DNA of 54,474 nucleotides, from positions 1-54,474 of the forward strand of contig CAZONC010000001.1 of assembly GCA_964581305.1 (NCBI GenBank). The letters run 5' to 3'. Made by a program: the position numbers and the translations under genes. The notes beneath the pieces were generated by a model, which was not told where the DNA came from, did not search any database, and saw only the letters and a list, made by a program, of their open reading frames with translations. The stretch comes from CAZONC01 sp964581305. GTDB taxonomy: Archaea > Aenigmatarchaeota > Aenigmatarchaeia > CG10238-14 > SCSR01. This document shows, piece by piece, positions 14,860 to 22,867 of the stretch; within the stretch, counting starts at the first letter, position 1, and each line of letters opens with the position of its first letter.

Positions 14860-17664
14860 ATGGTTTTTGAATTACTCGATCAAAAATTACAAAAAATTAT
14901 AAAAAAAAGATTTTCAGAACCAACACTACCTCAAATCCTTGCAATACCAAAAATTTTGGAAGGAAAAAATGTTCTTATTATTGCACCTGTTGCTTCAGGA
15001 AAAACAGAAGCGGCATTACTCCCTTTACTAAGCAAATTATTGGTTGAAAAAAATCCACCAATAAGCATATTATACATTTCTCCGCTAAAATCGCTCAATA
15101 GAGATCTCCTTGAGCGATTAATGTGGTGGAGTAATGAGGCTGGTATTGAAGCAACTATTCGACATGGTGATACAACACAGTATGAAAGAAAATTGCAATT
15201 AGAATTTCCACCTGATCTTTTAATTTTAACATTAGAAACCCTCCAACCAATTCTTACGGCAAAAAAATTCAAAGAACATCTTAAAAATGTAAAATATGTT
15301 ATAGTTGATGAGATACATGAGATTGTTAATTCAAAACGAGGTGTACAATTAACACTGGCTTTAGAAAGACTGAGAGAACTGTGTGGAAATTTTCAGCTAA
15401 TAATGTTATCTGCAACAGTTGGTGATCCAGAAAATATAGCAAAATTTTTTTCTGGCAATCGGCCGGTTGAAATTATACAAGCAAGTTTTGCAAAACAGAT
15501 GGATATAAAAGTAATTAATCCAAAACCAGAAATTAAAGATAGAAAAATTGCAGAAAAAATATTTTCTTCACCAGAAACGGCAGCACGACTTCGAACAATA
15601 ATTGAACTCATAAAAAATTCACATTCTACCATAACTTTTACTAATACAAGAGAATTCGCCGAAATACTTGCAAGTCGAATTAAAACTTTGGATAAAGATT
15701 TACCAATTGGTGTTCATCATTCAAGCTTAAGCAAAGAAATTAGAGAAAAAACTGAAAGGGAATTGAAGGAAGAAAAAATAAAATCGATAATAGCAACAAG
15801 TTCTTTACAACTAGGAATAGATATCGGATCGGTTGATTTAGTTATTCAATATATGAGCCCACGCCAAATAACTCATCTTATACAAAGGGTTGGGCGAAGC
15901 GGTCATGCACTCGGAAAAGTTAGCAGAGGTGTTATTATCACAACCGACGAGGATGATATATTCGAATCTGCAGTTATTGCTCGGCGTGCAATGGCTGGCG
16001 AATTGGAAAAAATAAAATTTCATGAAAATTCTTTGGATGTTCTTGCTCATCAAATTGTGGGACTGAGTCTTGATTATTGGAATTTAAATTTAGAAAGAGC
16101 CTACGAAATTGTTAAAAGAGCATATCCTTATAGAAATTTAAACTATAAGACCTTTCTGGGTGTGTGTGAACAACTACAAGATGCAGGACTAATCTTTTTT
16201 GATACAACTATAAGAAAAAGACGAAGAGGATTTGAATATTATTTTTCGCAACTTAGTACAATTCCCTCTCTTAAACAGTACAAAGTTATAAATGTAGTTG
16301 ACAATTCGTTTGTTGGTACTTTAGACGAGGAATTCGTTGCACTTCATGGCGAAATAGGAACAACTTTTATAGTGAAGGCTGAAGCATGGCGAATACTGGA
16401 TATAAAAGAAAACAAAATTTTCGTTGAACCTGTAGTAGATATAGAAGCTGCTGTACCTGCCTGGGAGGGTGAACTAATACCAGTACCATATGAAGTTGCA
16501 CAGGAGGTTGGTAAACTTAGATTTTTCATTAGTAATTTGCTTAAAAAGAGTAACGAATCAGATGTTATAAAAGAGATACAAAAAAACTATCCTTTGGATG
16601 AAAATTCAGCGAAAAAAATGGTAAATCTGATTAAAAGACAGATAAAATTCGGTGTAGTTCCTGATCATGAAAAAATTTTGGTAGAAGATTATGATAATCT
16701 GATAATATTGCATGCATGTTTTGGAACACTGGTTAATGAAACGCTTGGAAGATTTATTTCTTCATTATTAACAGCTAGGCTTGGCCATTCGGTTGGCTTA
16801 AAAACAGACCCATACCGGATTATAATTCAACTTCAGGAAAAAAATATGGAAATAGTAAAAGATATTTTGCTAAATACAGATCCTGAATATTTGAAAAATT
16901 ATATTGAATTGAGTTTAGCAAAAAATGAGCTTTTCGAATGGCGATTTATTCACGTGGCAAAACGTTTTGGTATAATTGCACCAGATGCAGAATATGGTAA
17001 AATACAAATAAGAAGAATAATAGAAGATTATGCTGGTTCACCTGTTTATAAAGAAACATTGAACGAATTGGAAACTGAAAAACTTGATATAGAAAAAACA
17101 AGAGAGATACTGAAACGGATTCAAAATGGCGAAATTAAAATAATTTTTAAAAATGGTCTTTCTCCACTCGGAAAAATAGGTGTAAAACACAAATATGCTG
17201 AAATAATAGGGCCAGAAAGAGCAGAAAAGGAAATATTCCAATTATTTAAGAAACGTTTACTTAACACTGATGTGCGTCTTGTGTGCATTAATTGTGGGCA
17301 GTGGGACAAAATTTTTAAAGTAAAAAGCCTACCAAAAGATGTTAAATGTAAAAAATGTGATGCACGATTGCTTGGTATTGTTAGGCCAAAAAATTATGAA
17401 ATTATACGATTGATTAAGAAAAAAATAAGAGGACAGCCGTTGAGTAATGAGGAAAAGAAAAAATATGAAAAAGTAAGTCGAACAGCTGACCTTTATCTTA
17501 CTTACAAATATAAAGCAGTACTTTGTCTGGCTGCTCATGGTGTTGGGCCAGAAAGCGCCATAAGAATTCTTTCAAAATATCATAGAAATGATGAAGAGTT
17601 ACTTAAAGACATTTTTGAGGCTGAGAAACAGTATATAAAAACACGACGTTATTGGCAAATATAG
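14860..17664 (+). CDS. lhr: Lhr-type ATP-dependent helicase
   Basis: Superfamily 2 helicase of the large helicase-related group, linked in other archaea to DNA repair and recombination. Motif I is APVASGKT (42-49), motif II is DEIH (150-153), motif III is LSATVG and motif VI is QRVGRSGH. A winged-helix and Lhr-specific C-terminal region follow. A zinc-ribbon-like set C809-x2-C812-x17-C830-x2-C833 near the end joins a final helical tail. The length of 934 residues is typical of archaeal Lhr2-type proteins. Flanked on both sides by minus-strand genes for secreted proteins that probably have no functional link. Confidence 0.92.
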   Translation: MVFELLDQKLQKIIKKRFSEPTLPQILAIPKILEGKNVLIIAPVASGKTEAALLPLLSKLLVEKNPPISILYISPLKSLNRDLLERLMWWSNEAGIEATIRHGDTTQYERKLQLEFPPDLLILTLETLQPILTAKKFKEHLKNVKYVIVDEIHEIVNSKRGVQLTLALERLRELCGNFQLIMLSATVGDPENIAKFFSGNRPVEIIQASFAKQMDIKVINPKPEIKDRKIAEKIFSSPETAARLRTIIELIKNSHSTITFTNTREFAEILASRIKTLDKDLPIGVHHSSLSKEIREKTERELKEEKIKSIIATSSLQLGIDIGSVDLVIQYMSPRQITHLIQRVGRSGHALGKVSRGVIITTDEDDIFESAVIARRAMAGELEKIKFHENSLDVLAHQIVGLSLDYWNLNLERAYEIVKRAYPYRNLNYKTFLGVCEQLQDAGLIFFDTTIRKRRRGFEYYFSQLSTIPSLKQYKVINVVDNSFVGTLDEEFVALHGEIGTTFIVKAEAWRILDIKENKIFVEPVVDIEAAVPAWEGELIPVPYEVAQEVGKLRFFISNLLKKSNESDVIKEIQKNYPLDENSAKKMVNLIKRQIKFGVVPDHEKILVEDYDNLIILHACFGTLVNETLGRFISSLLTARLGHSVGLKTDPYRIIIQLQEKNMEIVKDILLNTDPEYLKNYIELSLAKNELFEWRFIHVAKRFGIIAPDAEYGKIQIRRIIEDYAGSPVYKETLNELETEKLDIEKTREILKRIQNGEIKIIFKNGLSPLGKIGVKHKYAEIIGPERAEKEIFQLFKKRLLNTDVRLVCINCGQWDKIFKVKSLPKDVKCKKCDARLLGIVRPKNYEIIRLIKKKIRGQPLSNEEKKKYEKVSRTADLYLTYKYKAVLCLAAHGVGPESAIRILSKYHRNDEELLKDIFEAEKQYIKTRRYWQI

Positions 17665-18210
17665 CTATTTGGCAATTTGTTTTATGTATAGTACATTTTC
17701 TGTTTGATCAATTACAGTAAATTTAAAAATATAAAGTTCGCCGGGAATGAGGCAAGGTGAAATGCTAATATACCATTCACCGTTAAAGAAATTTGTTGAG
17801 TTAGTTTCATTTGCAACATTGACATAAATTTTGCCATTAGCTGGTGTTCCATTGATATTAATTGCACTGCCTGAAAAATACCATGTTTTTCTCACACAGC
17901 TCTGCATTTGTTTTGCAAAATCGCCAAAACCAATCATTAATTGTGTATAACCTGTTTTGTTGTTTGCTTTAGCAAAAATACCAATAGTATATTTATTTTT
18001 TAAATTCAATTCGGGTAAATTAATTGTAAAAAACCCATTAGTTATATTACTACTCGTTGAGTTTCCTGTTTCTTTAACTATAGCTACTATATTTCCGCTT
18101 GGTATAATTTCGCCTGATCTGCTAATAACATAACCAGAAATAGAAGATGCACTAACAGTTATACCTAAACATAACAGCACTATAATTGATCCTACTAAAA
18201 TGTATTTCAT
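17665..18210 (-). CDS. Secreted beta-sandwich-like protein
   Basis: An exported protein of 181 residues from the ATG at 18210, with signal peptide MKYILVGSIIVLLCLGITVS. This start overlaps the stop of the upstream DUF4010 gene as ATGA, which decides it. The mature part begins SSISGYVISRSGEIIPSG, a CarboxypepD-regulatory-like strand pattern, followed by many N-glycosylation-type sites and two Cys (SCVRKTWY, ISPCLIPG). The function is unknown. It is probably co-transcribed with the MgtC/DUF4010 membrane protein. It resembles the protein at 14101-14757 in architecture. Confidence 0.72.
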   Translation of the reverse strand: MKYILVGSIIVLLCLGITVSASSISGYVISRSGEIIPSGNIVAIVKETGNSTSSNITNGFFTINLPELNLKNKYTIGIFAKANNKTGYTQLMIGFGDFAKQMQSCVRKTWYFSGSAININGTPANGKIYVNVANETNSTNFFNGEWYISISPCLIPGELYIFKFTVIDQTENVLYIKQIAK

Positions 18211-19433
18211 AAAAATCTCACCATCCAAATAAATAAAACTAAACCGGCTAATAAAATTATTGAAAATATTTTTCCGGTTTCTTTTCTAATTTTCTTATTT
18301 CCAAACCAACATACTAATAATTTTGTAACTGTATTTGCAATGCCAGCTAATAATATTCCACTAGCTGCAAATGGTGACGCACTTAAAGCTAGAGAAGCTG
18401 TTATAGCATCGACCTCTATAAGCCCAGCAAAAAATGAAAATAGATAAATTGCCTCGAAATGTGCTTTAATAAAATTCGTAATTAGAAGAACTGCAACAAA
18501 AATTGCTGTAAATTTGATCGCCACATCAAATGTTAGCGGTGAGGTTACCTTAACCACAGCATGCTCCTTTTTTGTTTTTTTCCAAATAGAATAACTATAA
18601 ATGAAACCAATTGCAGCTAAAATAAGAAGAGAAGATAAGGTTGGTAATAAATTAAAATTAAAAATTGATGCAATGATTAGCTGACGCAAAAACATGGTTG
18701 AGGATGCAATAACTATAGCAAAAATAGCAGAATAAATAATATTTTTTTCTTTTGATTTTTTTACCATCACAGCTGTTACTGCCATTGAACTAAATAACCC
18801 ACCAAAAAAACCAGTTAGCGCCAGACCTTTTTTGCTACCAAAAATTTTCATTGCTATATAGCTAATAAAACTTATCCCTAAAATAAAAATCATTACTTTC
18901 CATATTAATTGTGGATTAAGAACATTCCATGGGTCGATAGGATAATTTGGTAAAATCGGTAGAATAACAAATGCTAAAAGAAAAAATATTACCGCGCTTT
19001 TTATTTCTTTTTTGGAAAGATGTTTAGCAAATTTGTGTAAAGATTCTTTTGACAGTAATATGAGTGTTAATAAAATTGTTAACGAAACAGGAAGAAGATA
19101 TGGAAAAGATTCGAAAAATACTAAAATGCCTATAACATAGGTTATTATAAATGCAATCTCTGTTGTCAATCCAACAGATTTTGTTTTATAATATCGAATA
19201 ATATAACTGGATATAGTTAGTGCACTAACTGTTGCTAATCCAATATAAATTGGTGCAAAGCTTGCCAAAATTTGTGAAAAATATCCAACTAAAAAACCGA
19301 ATAAAGAAATTAACATAAAAGTTCTTATTCCTGCAAAAAGTTCGCCCTTCAATCTTCGCTCTCTCTCTAACCCAACAAGTGCGCCTAGCGCTAAAGCTAG
19401 TAGCATTTCAAAAAAAAATGATAGTTCATGCAT
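18207..19433 (-). CDS. MgtC/SapB and DUF4010 integral membrane protein
   Basis: A polytopic protein of 408 residues. The N-terminal part (ALALGALVGLERERRLKGEL and AGIRTFMLI) is the MgtC/SapB signature; the remainder with about eight hydrophobic segments matches the DUF4010 domain (FFGGLFSSMAVTAVM, SPFAASGILLAGIANT). The role is uncertain; the MgtC family is associated with magnesium homeostasis. It is followed by the secreted protein at 17665-18210 with a 4-bp overlap. Only 4 bp separate its start codon from the end of the tmk remnant upstream on the same strand. Confidence 0.88.
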   Translation of the reverse strand: MHELSFFFEMLLALALGALVGLERERRLKGELFAGIRTFMLISLFGFLVGYFSQILASFAPIYIGLATVSALTISSYIIRYYKTKSVGLTTEIAFIITYVIGILVFFESFPYLLPVSLTILLTLILLSKESLHKFAKHLSKKEIKSAVIFFLLAFVILPILPNYPIDPWNVLNPQLIWKVMIFILGISFISYIAMKIFGSKKGLALTGFFGGLFSSMAVTAVMVKKSKEKNIIYSAIFAIVIASSTMFLRQLIIASIFNFNLLPTLSSLLILAAIGFIYSYSIWKKTKKEHAVVKVTSPLTFDVAIKFTAIFVAVLLITNFIKAHFEAIYLFSFFAGLIEVDAITASLALSASPFAASGILLAGIANTVTKLLVCWFGNKKIRKETGKIFSIILLAGLVLFIWMVRFL

Positions 19434-19437
19434 AAAA

Positions 19438-19948
19438 TTAATTTGTTTTAGGATTATATTTTATTTTAGCAATTTTTTTTACTTCATTAAAAGCTTTCTC
19501 AGTCGTTTGATTTCCGTCCACAATAACTATTTTCTCATCTCGCAATATTTTCGGAAGGACCAAGAAATTTTTTCTAACTTTACTAAGAAATTCCACATCT
19601 TCAAACTTAACTTTTTTGGCTTTGCTTTTTCAACCTTTTAATACATTCGTTGGGTGAGGTGCTAATTATTATTGTTAAGTCTGGTTTAGGAAAATATTTG
19701 TTTAATTCTAATAACCAACTCAACTCTAGGCCATAAGCATTTTGATATGCTAATGAGGAATGATAAGTATCTATCTGAAATAACTATTTTTCCTTGTTCC
19801 AAATAAGGAAGAATTACATTTTTCAAATGTTCTTTGCGAAAAGAAGAGCATCTGTCTTTTGGATAGCCATTTGATTTAAGCCAATTGAAAAGTAATGCTG
19901 CTTGAGTGGATTTTCCAGAACCATCGCCTATTCTATTACAATAATTTA
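19438..19948 (-). pseudogene. tmk: Decayed thymidylate kinase gene
   Basis: Readable in pieces on the minus strand. First GDGSGKSTQAALLFNWLKSN (P-loop), then after an internal deletion EHLKNVILPYLEQGKIVISD, which ends in the DRY of the family. After a frameshift come SSLAYQNAYG and LNKYFPKPDLTIIISTS, and after a further shift KKVKFEDVEFLSKVRKNF and DEKIVIVDGNQTTEKAF, the usual C-terminus. The N-terminal strand before the P-loop is degenerate and has no start codon. At least two frameshifts and a deletion of roughly 40-50 codons make it non-functional. Because dTMP kinase is essential, an intact copy is expected elsewhere. Confidence 0.85.
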
Positions 19949-19954
19949 AAAAAA

Positions 19955-20039
19955 TGGGTCCGGCCGGATTCGAACCGGCGACCTTCGCCATTTTGCTTCG
20001 CACGTCAAGGCGACGTCATACCAGCTAGACCACGGACCC
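19955..20039 (-). tRNA. tRNA-Val(GAC) with a 12-nt intron
   Basis: Minus strand: acceptor GGGTCCG/CGGACCC with A73 (19955), D-arm GTCTAGCTGGTATGAC, T-arm GCCGG TTCGAAT CCGGC. The anticodon stem is TCGCC with GGCGA (19985-19989), and the anticodon GAC is complementary to 20004-20006. The loop is too long by 12 nt; placing an intron at 19991-20002 (TGCGAAGCAAAA) at position 37/38 leaves a regular 73-nt tRNA. The intron is among the shortest that a bulge-helix-bulge could accommodate. Confidence 0.9.
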
Positions 20040-20040
20040 A

Positions 20041-20157
20041 CGCTGGAGCGGGGATTTGAACCCCGACGGTCTTACGACCACCAGCTATCCACATTTTAAT
20101 CCAGGTTAGCAGATTCGTCCTTTATCTGGCGCCTTAACCTGGTTCGGCCACTCCAGC
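20041..20157 (-). tRNA. tRNA-Ser(GCU), probably with two introns
   Basis: Class II tRNA: acceptor GCTGGAG/CTCCAGC with G73 (20041), D-arm GCC...GGC, variable arm GGTC GTAA GACC, T-arm CGGGG TTCAAAT CCCCG. The loop CTGCTAA gives anticodon GCT. The 5' anticodon strand CCAG is separated from T-CTGCTA by ATAAAGGACGAA (12 nt, position 30/31), and the loop from the 3' strand GCTGG by a 20-nt stretch at 37/38. Removing both leaves exactly 85 nt with a paired stem. CAGAT/ATCTG can form a hairpin around the first insert. The isotype is firm; the two-intron parse is the best fit, and exact splice sites may shift by a base or two. Confidence 0.85.
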
Positions 20158-20174
20158 GTAATTGCCACTCCAGC
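20147..20174. repeat. 11-bp duplication of the tRNA-Ser 5' end
   Basis: GCCACTCCAGC occurs at 20147-20157 (the first 11 bases of the tRNA on the minus strand) and again at 20164-20174, 17 bp away. It may be a scar of local duplication or of an integration at the tRNA end. No integrase or element remains nearby. Confidence 0.6.
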
Positions 20175-20185
20175 AATAATTAAAA

Positions 20186-20198
20186 GATAATTTATATA
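20186..20198. promoter_or_regulatory. Shared TATA region between tRNA-Ser and the PRC-barrel gene
   Basis: The AT-rich stretch TAATTTATATAAT lies about 30-40 bp from both the tRNA-Ser 5' end (20157, minus) and the PRC-barrel ATG (20232, plus), and could serve divergent transcription. AAGGGAAGAAAC just before the ATG at 20232 is purine-rich but not a clear GGTGA site. Confidence 0.4.
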
Positions 20199-20231
20199 AT
20201 AAAAACTTTTATTATATTTAAGGGAAGAAAC

Positions 20232-20531
20232 ATGGCAATAACAGTAAAAGATATAGCAGATATGTTTGGTAAAGACGTTTTTACAAGCAAAGGATCCTAT
20301 TGTGGAAAAGTATCTGATTTAGATTTTGACCTCTCCAGATTTAAAATACGCTCTTTAGTTGTTGAAGCGACACGTGAAGGTATATTTGGAAAATTAATTG
20401 GCAGTAAAAAAGGTGTGATTGTACCTTATCAGGCTGTTCAGGCGATTGATGACATAGTAATAATAAAACATGTGGTAACACAAGGATTGCCAGAAAAATC
20501 AGAAATAAAAGAAGGAGAGGAAAAATCGTAA
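20232..20531 (+). CDS. PRC-barrel domain protein
   Basis: A 99-residue cytoplasmic protein made of one PRC-barrel beta-domain (GKDVFTSKGSYCGKVSDLDF and KKGVIVPYQAVQAIDDIVII) plus an acidic tail (KSEIKEGEEKS). In archaea small PRC-barrel proteins occur as CdpB-type partners in cell division and in other roles, so a scaffold or interaction role is likely but unproven. The stop and the next start overlap (TAATG), so it is coupled to the PqqD-like gene. Confidence 0.8.
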   Translation: MAITVKDIADMFGKDVFTSKGSYCGKVSDLDFDLSRFKIRSLVVEATREGIFGKLIGSKKGVIVPYQAVQAIDDIVIIKHVVTQGLPEKSEIKEGEEKS

Positions 20532-20785
20532 TGGAAGGTAAAAAGCCTCTAAAAAAAGAGTTGAAGTGGAGTAAAATTGGAGATGTCTATTTATTAACAA
20601 ATGAAGGTAAAACGTATACTATAGATGCTGTATCATTTCTTGTTTGGATTCAGTGTGATGGAAAAACAGATGTGGAACAAATAGTAGATGTTTTTTCTGT
20701 AAATGGAAATAGAGATATAGTTAAAGCCGCAATTATTGGTATTTTGGAAAAATTAGCTAAAAAAGAACTAATTACATGGATCTGA
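20531..20785 (+). CDS. PqqD-like small protein
   Basis: An 84-residue winged-helix-like protein with the PqqD fold pattern: KIGDVYLLTNEGKTYTIDAV, SFLVWIQCDGKTDVEQIVDV and a C-terminal helix LEKLAKKELITWI. PqqD domains bind peptide substrates of radical SAM enzymes; in archaea stand-alone copies exist without a known partner. No peptide precursor is adjacent. A radical SAM gene lies about 31 kb away at 51875, with no evidence of a link. It overlaps the PRC-barrel gene by one base. Confidence 0.65.
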   Translation: MEGKKPLKKELKWSKIGDVYLLTNEGKTYTIDAVSFLVWIQCDGKTDVEQIVDVFSVNGNRDIVKAAIIGILEKLAKKELITWI

Positions 20786-20816
20786 TTTTTAAATTTAAAA
20801 GAAAAATTCTTTTAAT

Positions 20817-21737
20817 ATGATTGATAAAAAAATTATCGAGGAACTTAAAAAAATAAATGCAAAGCGTGTTTTAATTCAGTTTCCTGAAGGTTTAACACTT
20901 AAAATACAGGAAATAGCAAAAAAATTGGAGAAAAACGGTTTTGAAACTGTTATATGCATGGAAAAAACATTCGGAGCATGTGATGTACGAGACGTGGAAG
21001 CTAAAAGAATAGGATGTGATGTTATTTTACACATTGGCCATGAAAAATTTGTAGAAAGTACTGATATTCCAGTGGTTTATTGGGAATATTTTATTGATGC
21101 TGATCCTATTCCTATTCTTAAAAAAGAAATTGGAAAATTGGAAAAAATGGAAAAAATAGGTTTAATAACAAGCATACAATTTGTGAAAACAATACCTGTG
21201 GTAAAGAAGTTTTTAGAAAAAAATGGAAAAAAAGTATATGTTCATAAATCACTTCATTATCCAGGACAAGTTTTGGGTTGCAACCTAGAGGCAGCTAAAG
21301 CAATAGAGGATAGTGTAGACTGCTTTCTTTGTATTTCTGCTGGGGAATTTTATGCAAATGGTATTGTTATGATAACTAAAAAACCTGTTCTAAACTTAGA
21401 TATGGAAAAAAGAGAAATTTACAATCTTGAAGATCTGAGAAAAAGGGTTGAAAAAACAATTATATGGAATTTATCAAATTTGGAGGATGCGAAAAGAGTT
21501 GGTATTTTGATAAGCTGGAAAAAAGGACAGATATATCATAATTATTTTGATTTAAAGAAAAAATTGGAAAAAAGTGGTAAAGAGGTTTTTATACTTGCAA
21601 TGGATGAAATAACTCCAGAAAAAATTGAAGGTTTAAAACTTGATGCGCTAATAAATTGTGCTTGTCCCAGAATCGGAATAGATGATTTAAAAAGATATAA
21701 AGTACCAATAATAAATATTAATTTTATTAGTGATTAG
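20817..21737 (+). CDS. dph2: Diphthamide synthase subunit Dph2
   Basis: Non-classical radical SAM enzyme that transfers the 3-amino-3-carboxypropyl group of S-adenosylmethionine to a His of elongation factor aEF2, the first diphthamide step. The three cluster cysteines are in place: C55 (TFGACDV), C155 (LGCNLEAA) and C283 (CACPRIGI). RVLIQFPEGL near the start is a family hallmark. At 306 residues it is slightly shorter than many archaeal Dph2. It is followed directly by rpoL, whose ATG is the next base after the stop. Confidence 0.94.
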   Translation: MIDKKIIEELKKINAKRVLIQFPEGLTLKIQEIAKKLEKNGFETVICMEKTFGACDVRDVEAKRIGCDVILHIGHEKFVESTDIPVVYWEYFIDADPIPILKKEIGKLEKMEKIGLITSIQFVKTIPVVKKFLEKNGKKVYVHKSLHYPGQVLGCNLEAAKAIEDSVDCFLCISAGEFYANGIVMITKKPVLNLDMEKREIYNLEDLRKRVEKTIIWNLSNLEDAKRVGILISWKKGQIYHNYFDLKKKLEKSGKEVFILAMDEITPEKIEGLKLDALINCACPRIGIDDLKRYKVPIININFISD

Positions 21738-22013
21738 ATGGAACTGAAGATAGTGCAAGAGGGAGAAAAAAATATTACAGTGGAAATAAAAGAGGAGAGC
21801 ATAACATTTGCAAATTTAATTAAAGAAACGCTATGGCAGGATTCCTCTGTTACCGAAGCTGCTTGTATAAAAGAACACCCGTATTTGGCCGAACCAAAGG
21901 TTTTTGTAAAGGTATCTAAAGGTGATCCTCTGACAGCACTTCAAAAGGCAGCAGAGAGAATTGCTACACAAATAGATGAATTTGGACAACAGTTCAAAAA
22001 AGCCATCAAATAA
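21738..22013 (+). CDS. rpoL: DNA-directed RNA polymerase subunit L (Rpo11)
   Basis: A 91-residue RNA polymerase assembly subunit that pairs with Rpo3 (RpoD). The family pattern is seen in ITVEIKEESITFANLIKETL, EAACIKEHPYLAEPKVFV and the C-terminal helix ALQKAAERIATQIDEF. The length is typical. It follows dph2 with no gap and precedes two pilin genes, which have their own TATA-like leaders. Confidence 0.95.
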   Translation: MELKIVQEGEKNITVEIKEESITFANLIKETLWQDSSVTEAACIKEHPYLAEPKVFVKVSKGDPLTALQKAAERIATQIDEFGQQFKKAIK

Positions 22014-22028
22014 TTCTTTTAATATTAA

Positions 22029-22506
22029 AAAAATAAGTAAAAAATATGGGAAAGGGAGTATCAACTATAATTGCTGTAATTATTATGCTTTTGATAACAA
22101 TTGCTTTAGCAGGTTTAGCTTATATGATAATAACAGGACTATTAACTACTCACACTGGAAAATTTATTGAACTCTTTGGTGATATAGTATGTAGAAGTGG
22201 AACTCCAGGAACCTATACTATTTCTATTAAAAATGCAGGTTCAGAAGTAATTAATGTAAATGAGCTGTCAATTTTTATTGGTGGTACAGGATCTGCCTAT
22301 TTAAAAACATGTACATGGACAAATACAACTTTATCGCCTGGAGGAACAACCACCTGCACAATTCAAGAAAACATATCACCCGGTATCTATGCATTGCGAA
22401 TAGTTGGTCCGGCAAATATAATAACTGGTAGCATTGCCTGTCCATAGCATTTTATATTTAAAAAATAAGTAAAAAATATGAGAAAGGGAGTATCAACTAT
22501 AATTGC
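22029..22506 (+). repeat. Duplicated 46-bp leader and signal-sequence segment of two pilin genes
   Basis: The segment at 22029-22074 recurs at 22461-22506 (offset 432 bp) with a single difference. It spans the AT-rich leader AAAAATAAGTAAAAAATATG and the first ten codons (KGVSTIIA). Similarity continues weakly through the hydrophobic helix and then stops, so the two pilins share promoter and export sequence but not their exposed parts. Confidence 0.85.
22046..22447 (+). CDS. Type IV pilin-like protein 1
   Basis: A 133-residue exported subunit. MGKGVSTIIA followed by the hydrophobic VIIMLLITIALAGLAYMII is an archaeal prepilin/archaellin N-terminus, cleaved after KG by a FlaK/PibD-type peptidase and then used as the assembly helix. 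The exposed part is beta-rich with a PGGTTTCTI turn and four Cys (C33-type, TCTW, TCTI, final ACP) that could form disulfides. It is the first of two tandem duplicated genes downstream of rpoL. No secretion ATPase lies next to it; the nearest is at 36402. Confidence 0.8.
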   Translation: MGKGVSTIIAVIIMLLITIALAGLAYMIITGLLTTHTGKFIELFGDIVCRSGTPGTYTISIKNAGSEVINVNELSIFIGGTGSAYLKTCTWTNTTLSPGGTTTCTIQENISPGIYALRIVGPANIITGSIACP

Positions 22507-22867
22507 AACTATTCTTATGCTTTTAATAACACTTGCTTTAGCAGGATTTCTTTACACTTTTTTGATGGGTACGGTTAAAGTCCAAACACAGGGTATAGAA
22601 GTATTGGATATTTATTGTAGCAATAACATAGTTTATATTGCTATTAAAAATATAGGAACAGATTCAGTTTCGAATATTACATGTTTACAAACAACACCAA
22701 CTGGTGATACATGCAGTTTTACTGGCTTAGCATCGCCTATTGCACCAGGAACTAGCACAGGTTACCTTCAATTAGATACCTGCACAGGTAGTGGATCGAG
22801 ATATTGTCAATATAGATTAGTTCCAAATATCGGAAAACCAGTTCCGGTTACAGTTGGGTGTACCTAA
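22478..22867 (+). CDS. Type IV pilin-like protein 2
   Basis: A 129-residue paralogue of the preceding pilin. The N-terminus MRKGVSTIIATILMLLITLA is nearly the same, whereas the exposed region differs and carries six cysteines. Its upstream 46 bp duplicate those of pilin 1, suggesting tandem duplication followed by divergence of the surface part. The 3' end overlaps the convergent aIF2-gamma gene by 4 bp. Confidence 0.8.
   Translation: MRKGVSTIIATILMLLITLALAGFLYTFLMGTVKVQTQGIEVLDIYCSNNIVYIAIKNIGTDSVSNITCLQTTPTGDTCSFTGLASPIAPGTSTGYLQLDTCTGSGSRYCQYRLVPNIGKPVPVTVGCT

Noticed and set aside
19686..20003. A 105-codon open frame on the minus strand covering the P-loop region
   Set aside because: It starts inside the tRNA-Val gene and joins tRNA-derived codons to a fragment of thymidylate kinase; the rest of the kinase continues in other frames, so it is a pseudogene part, not a real protein.
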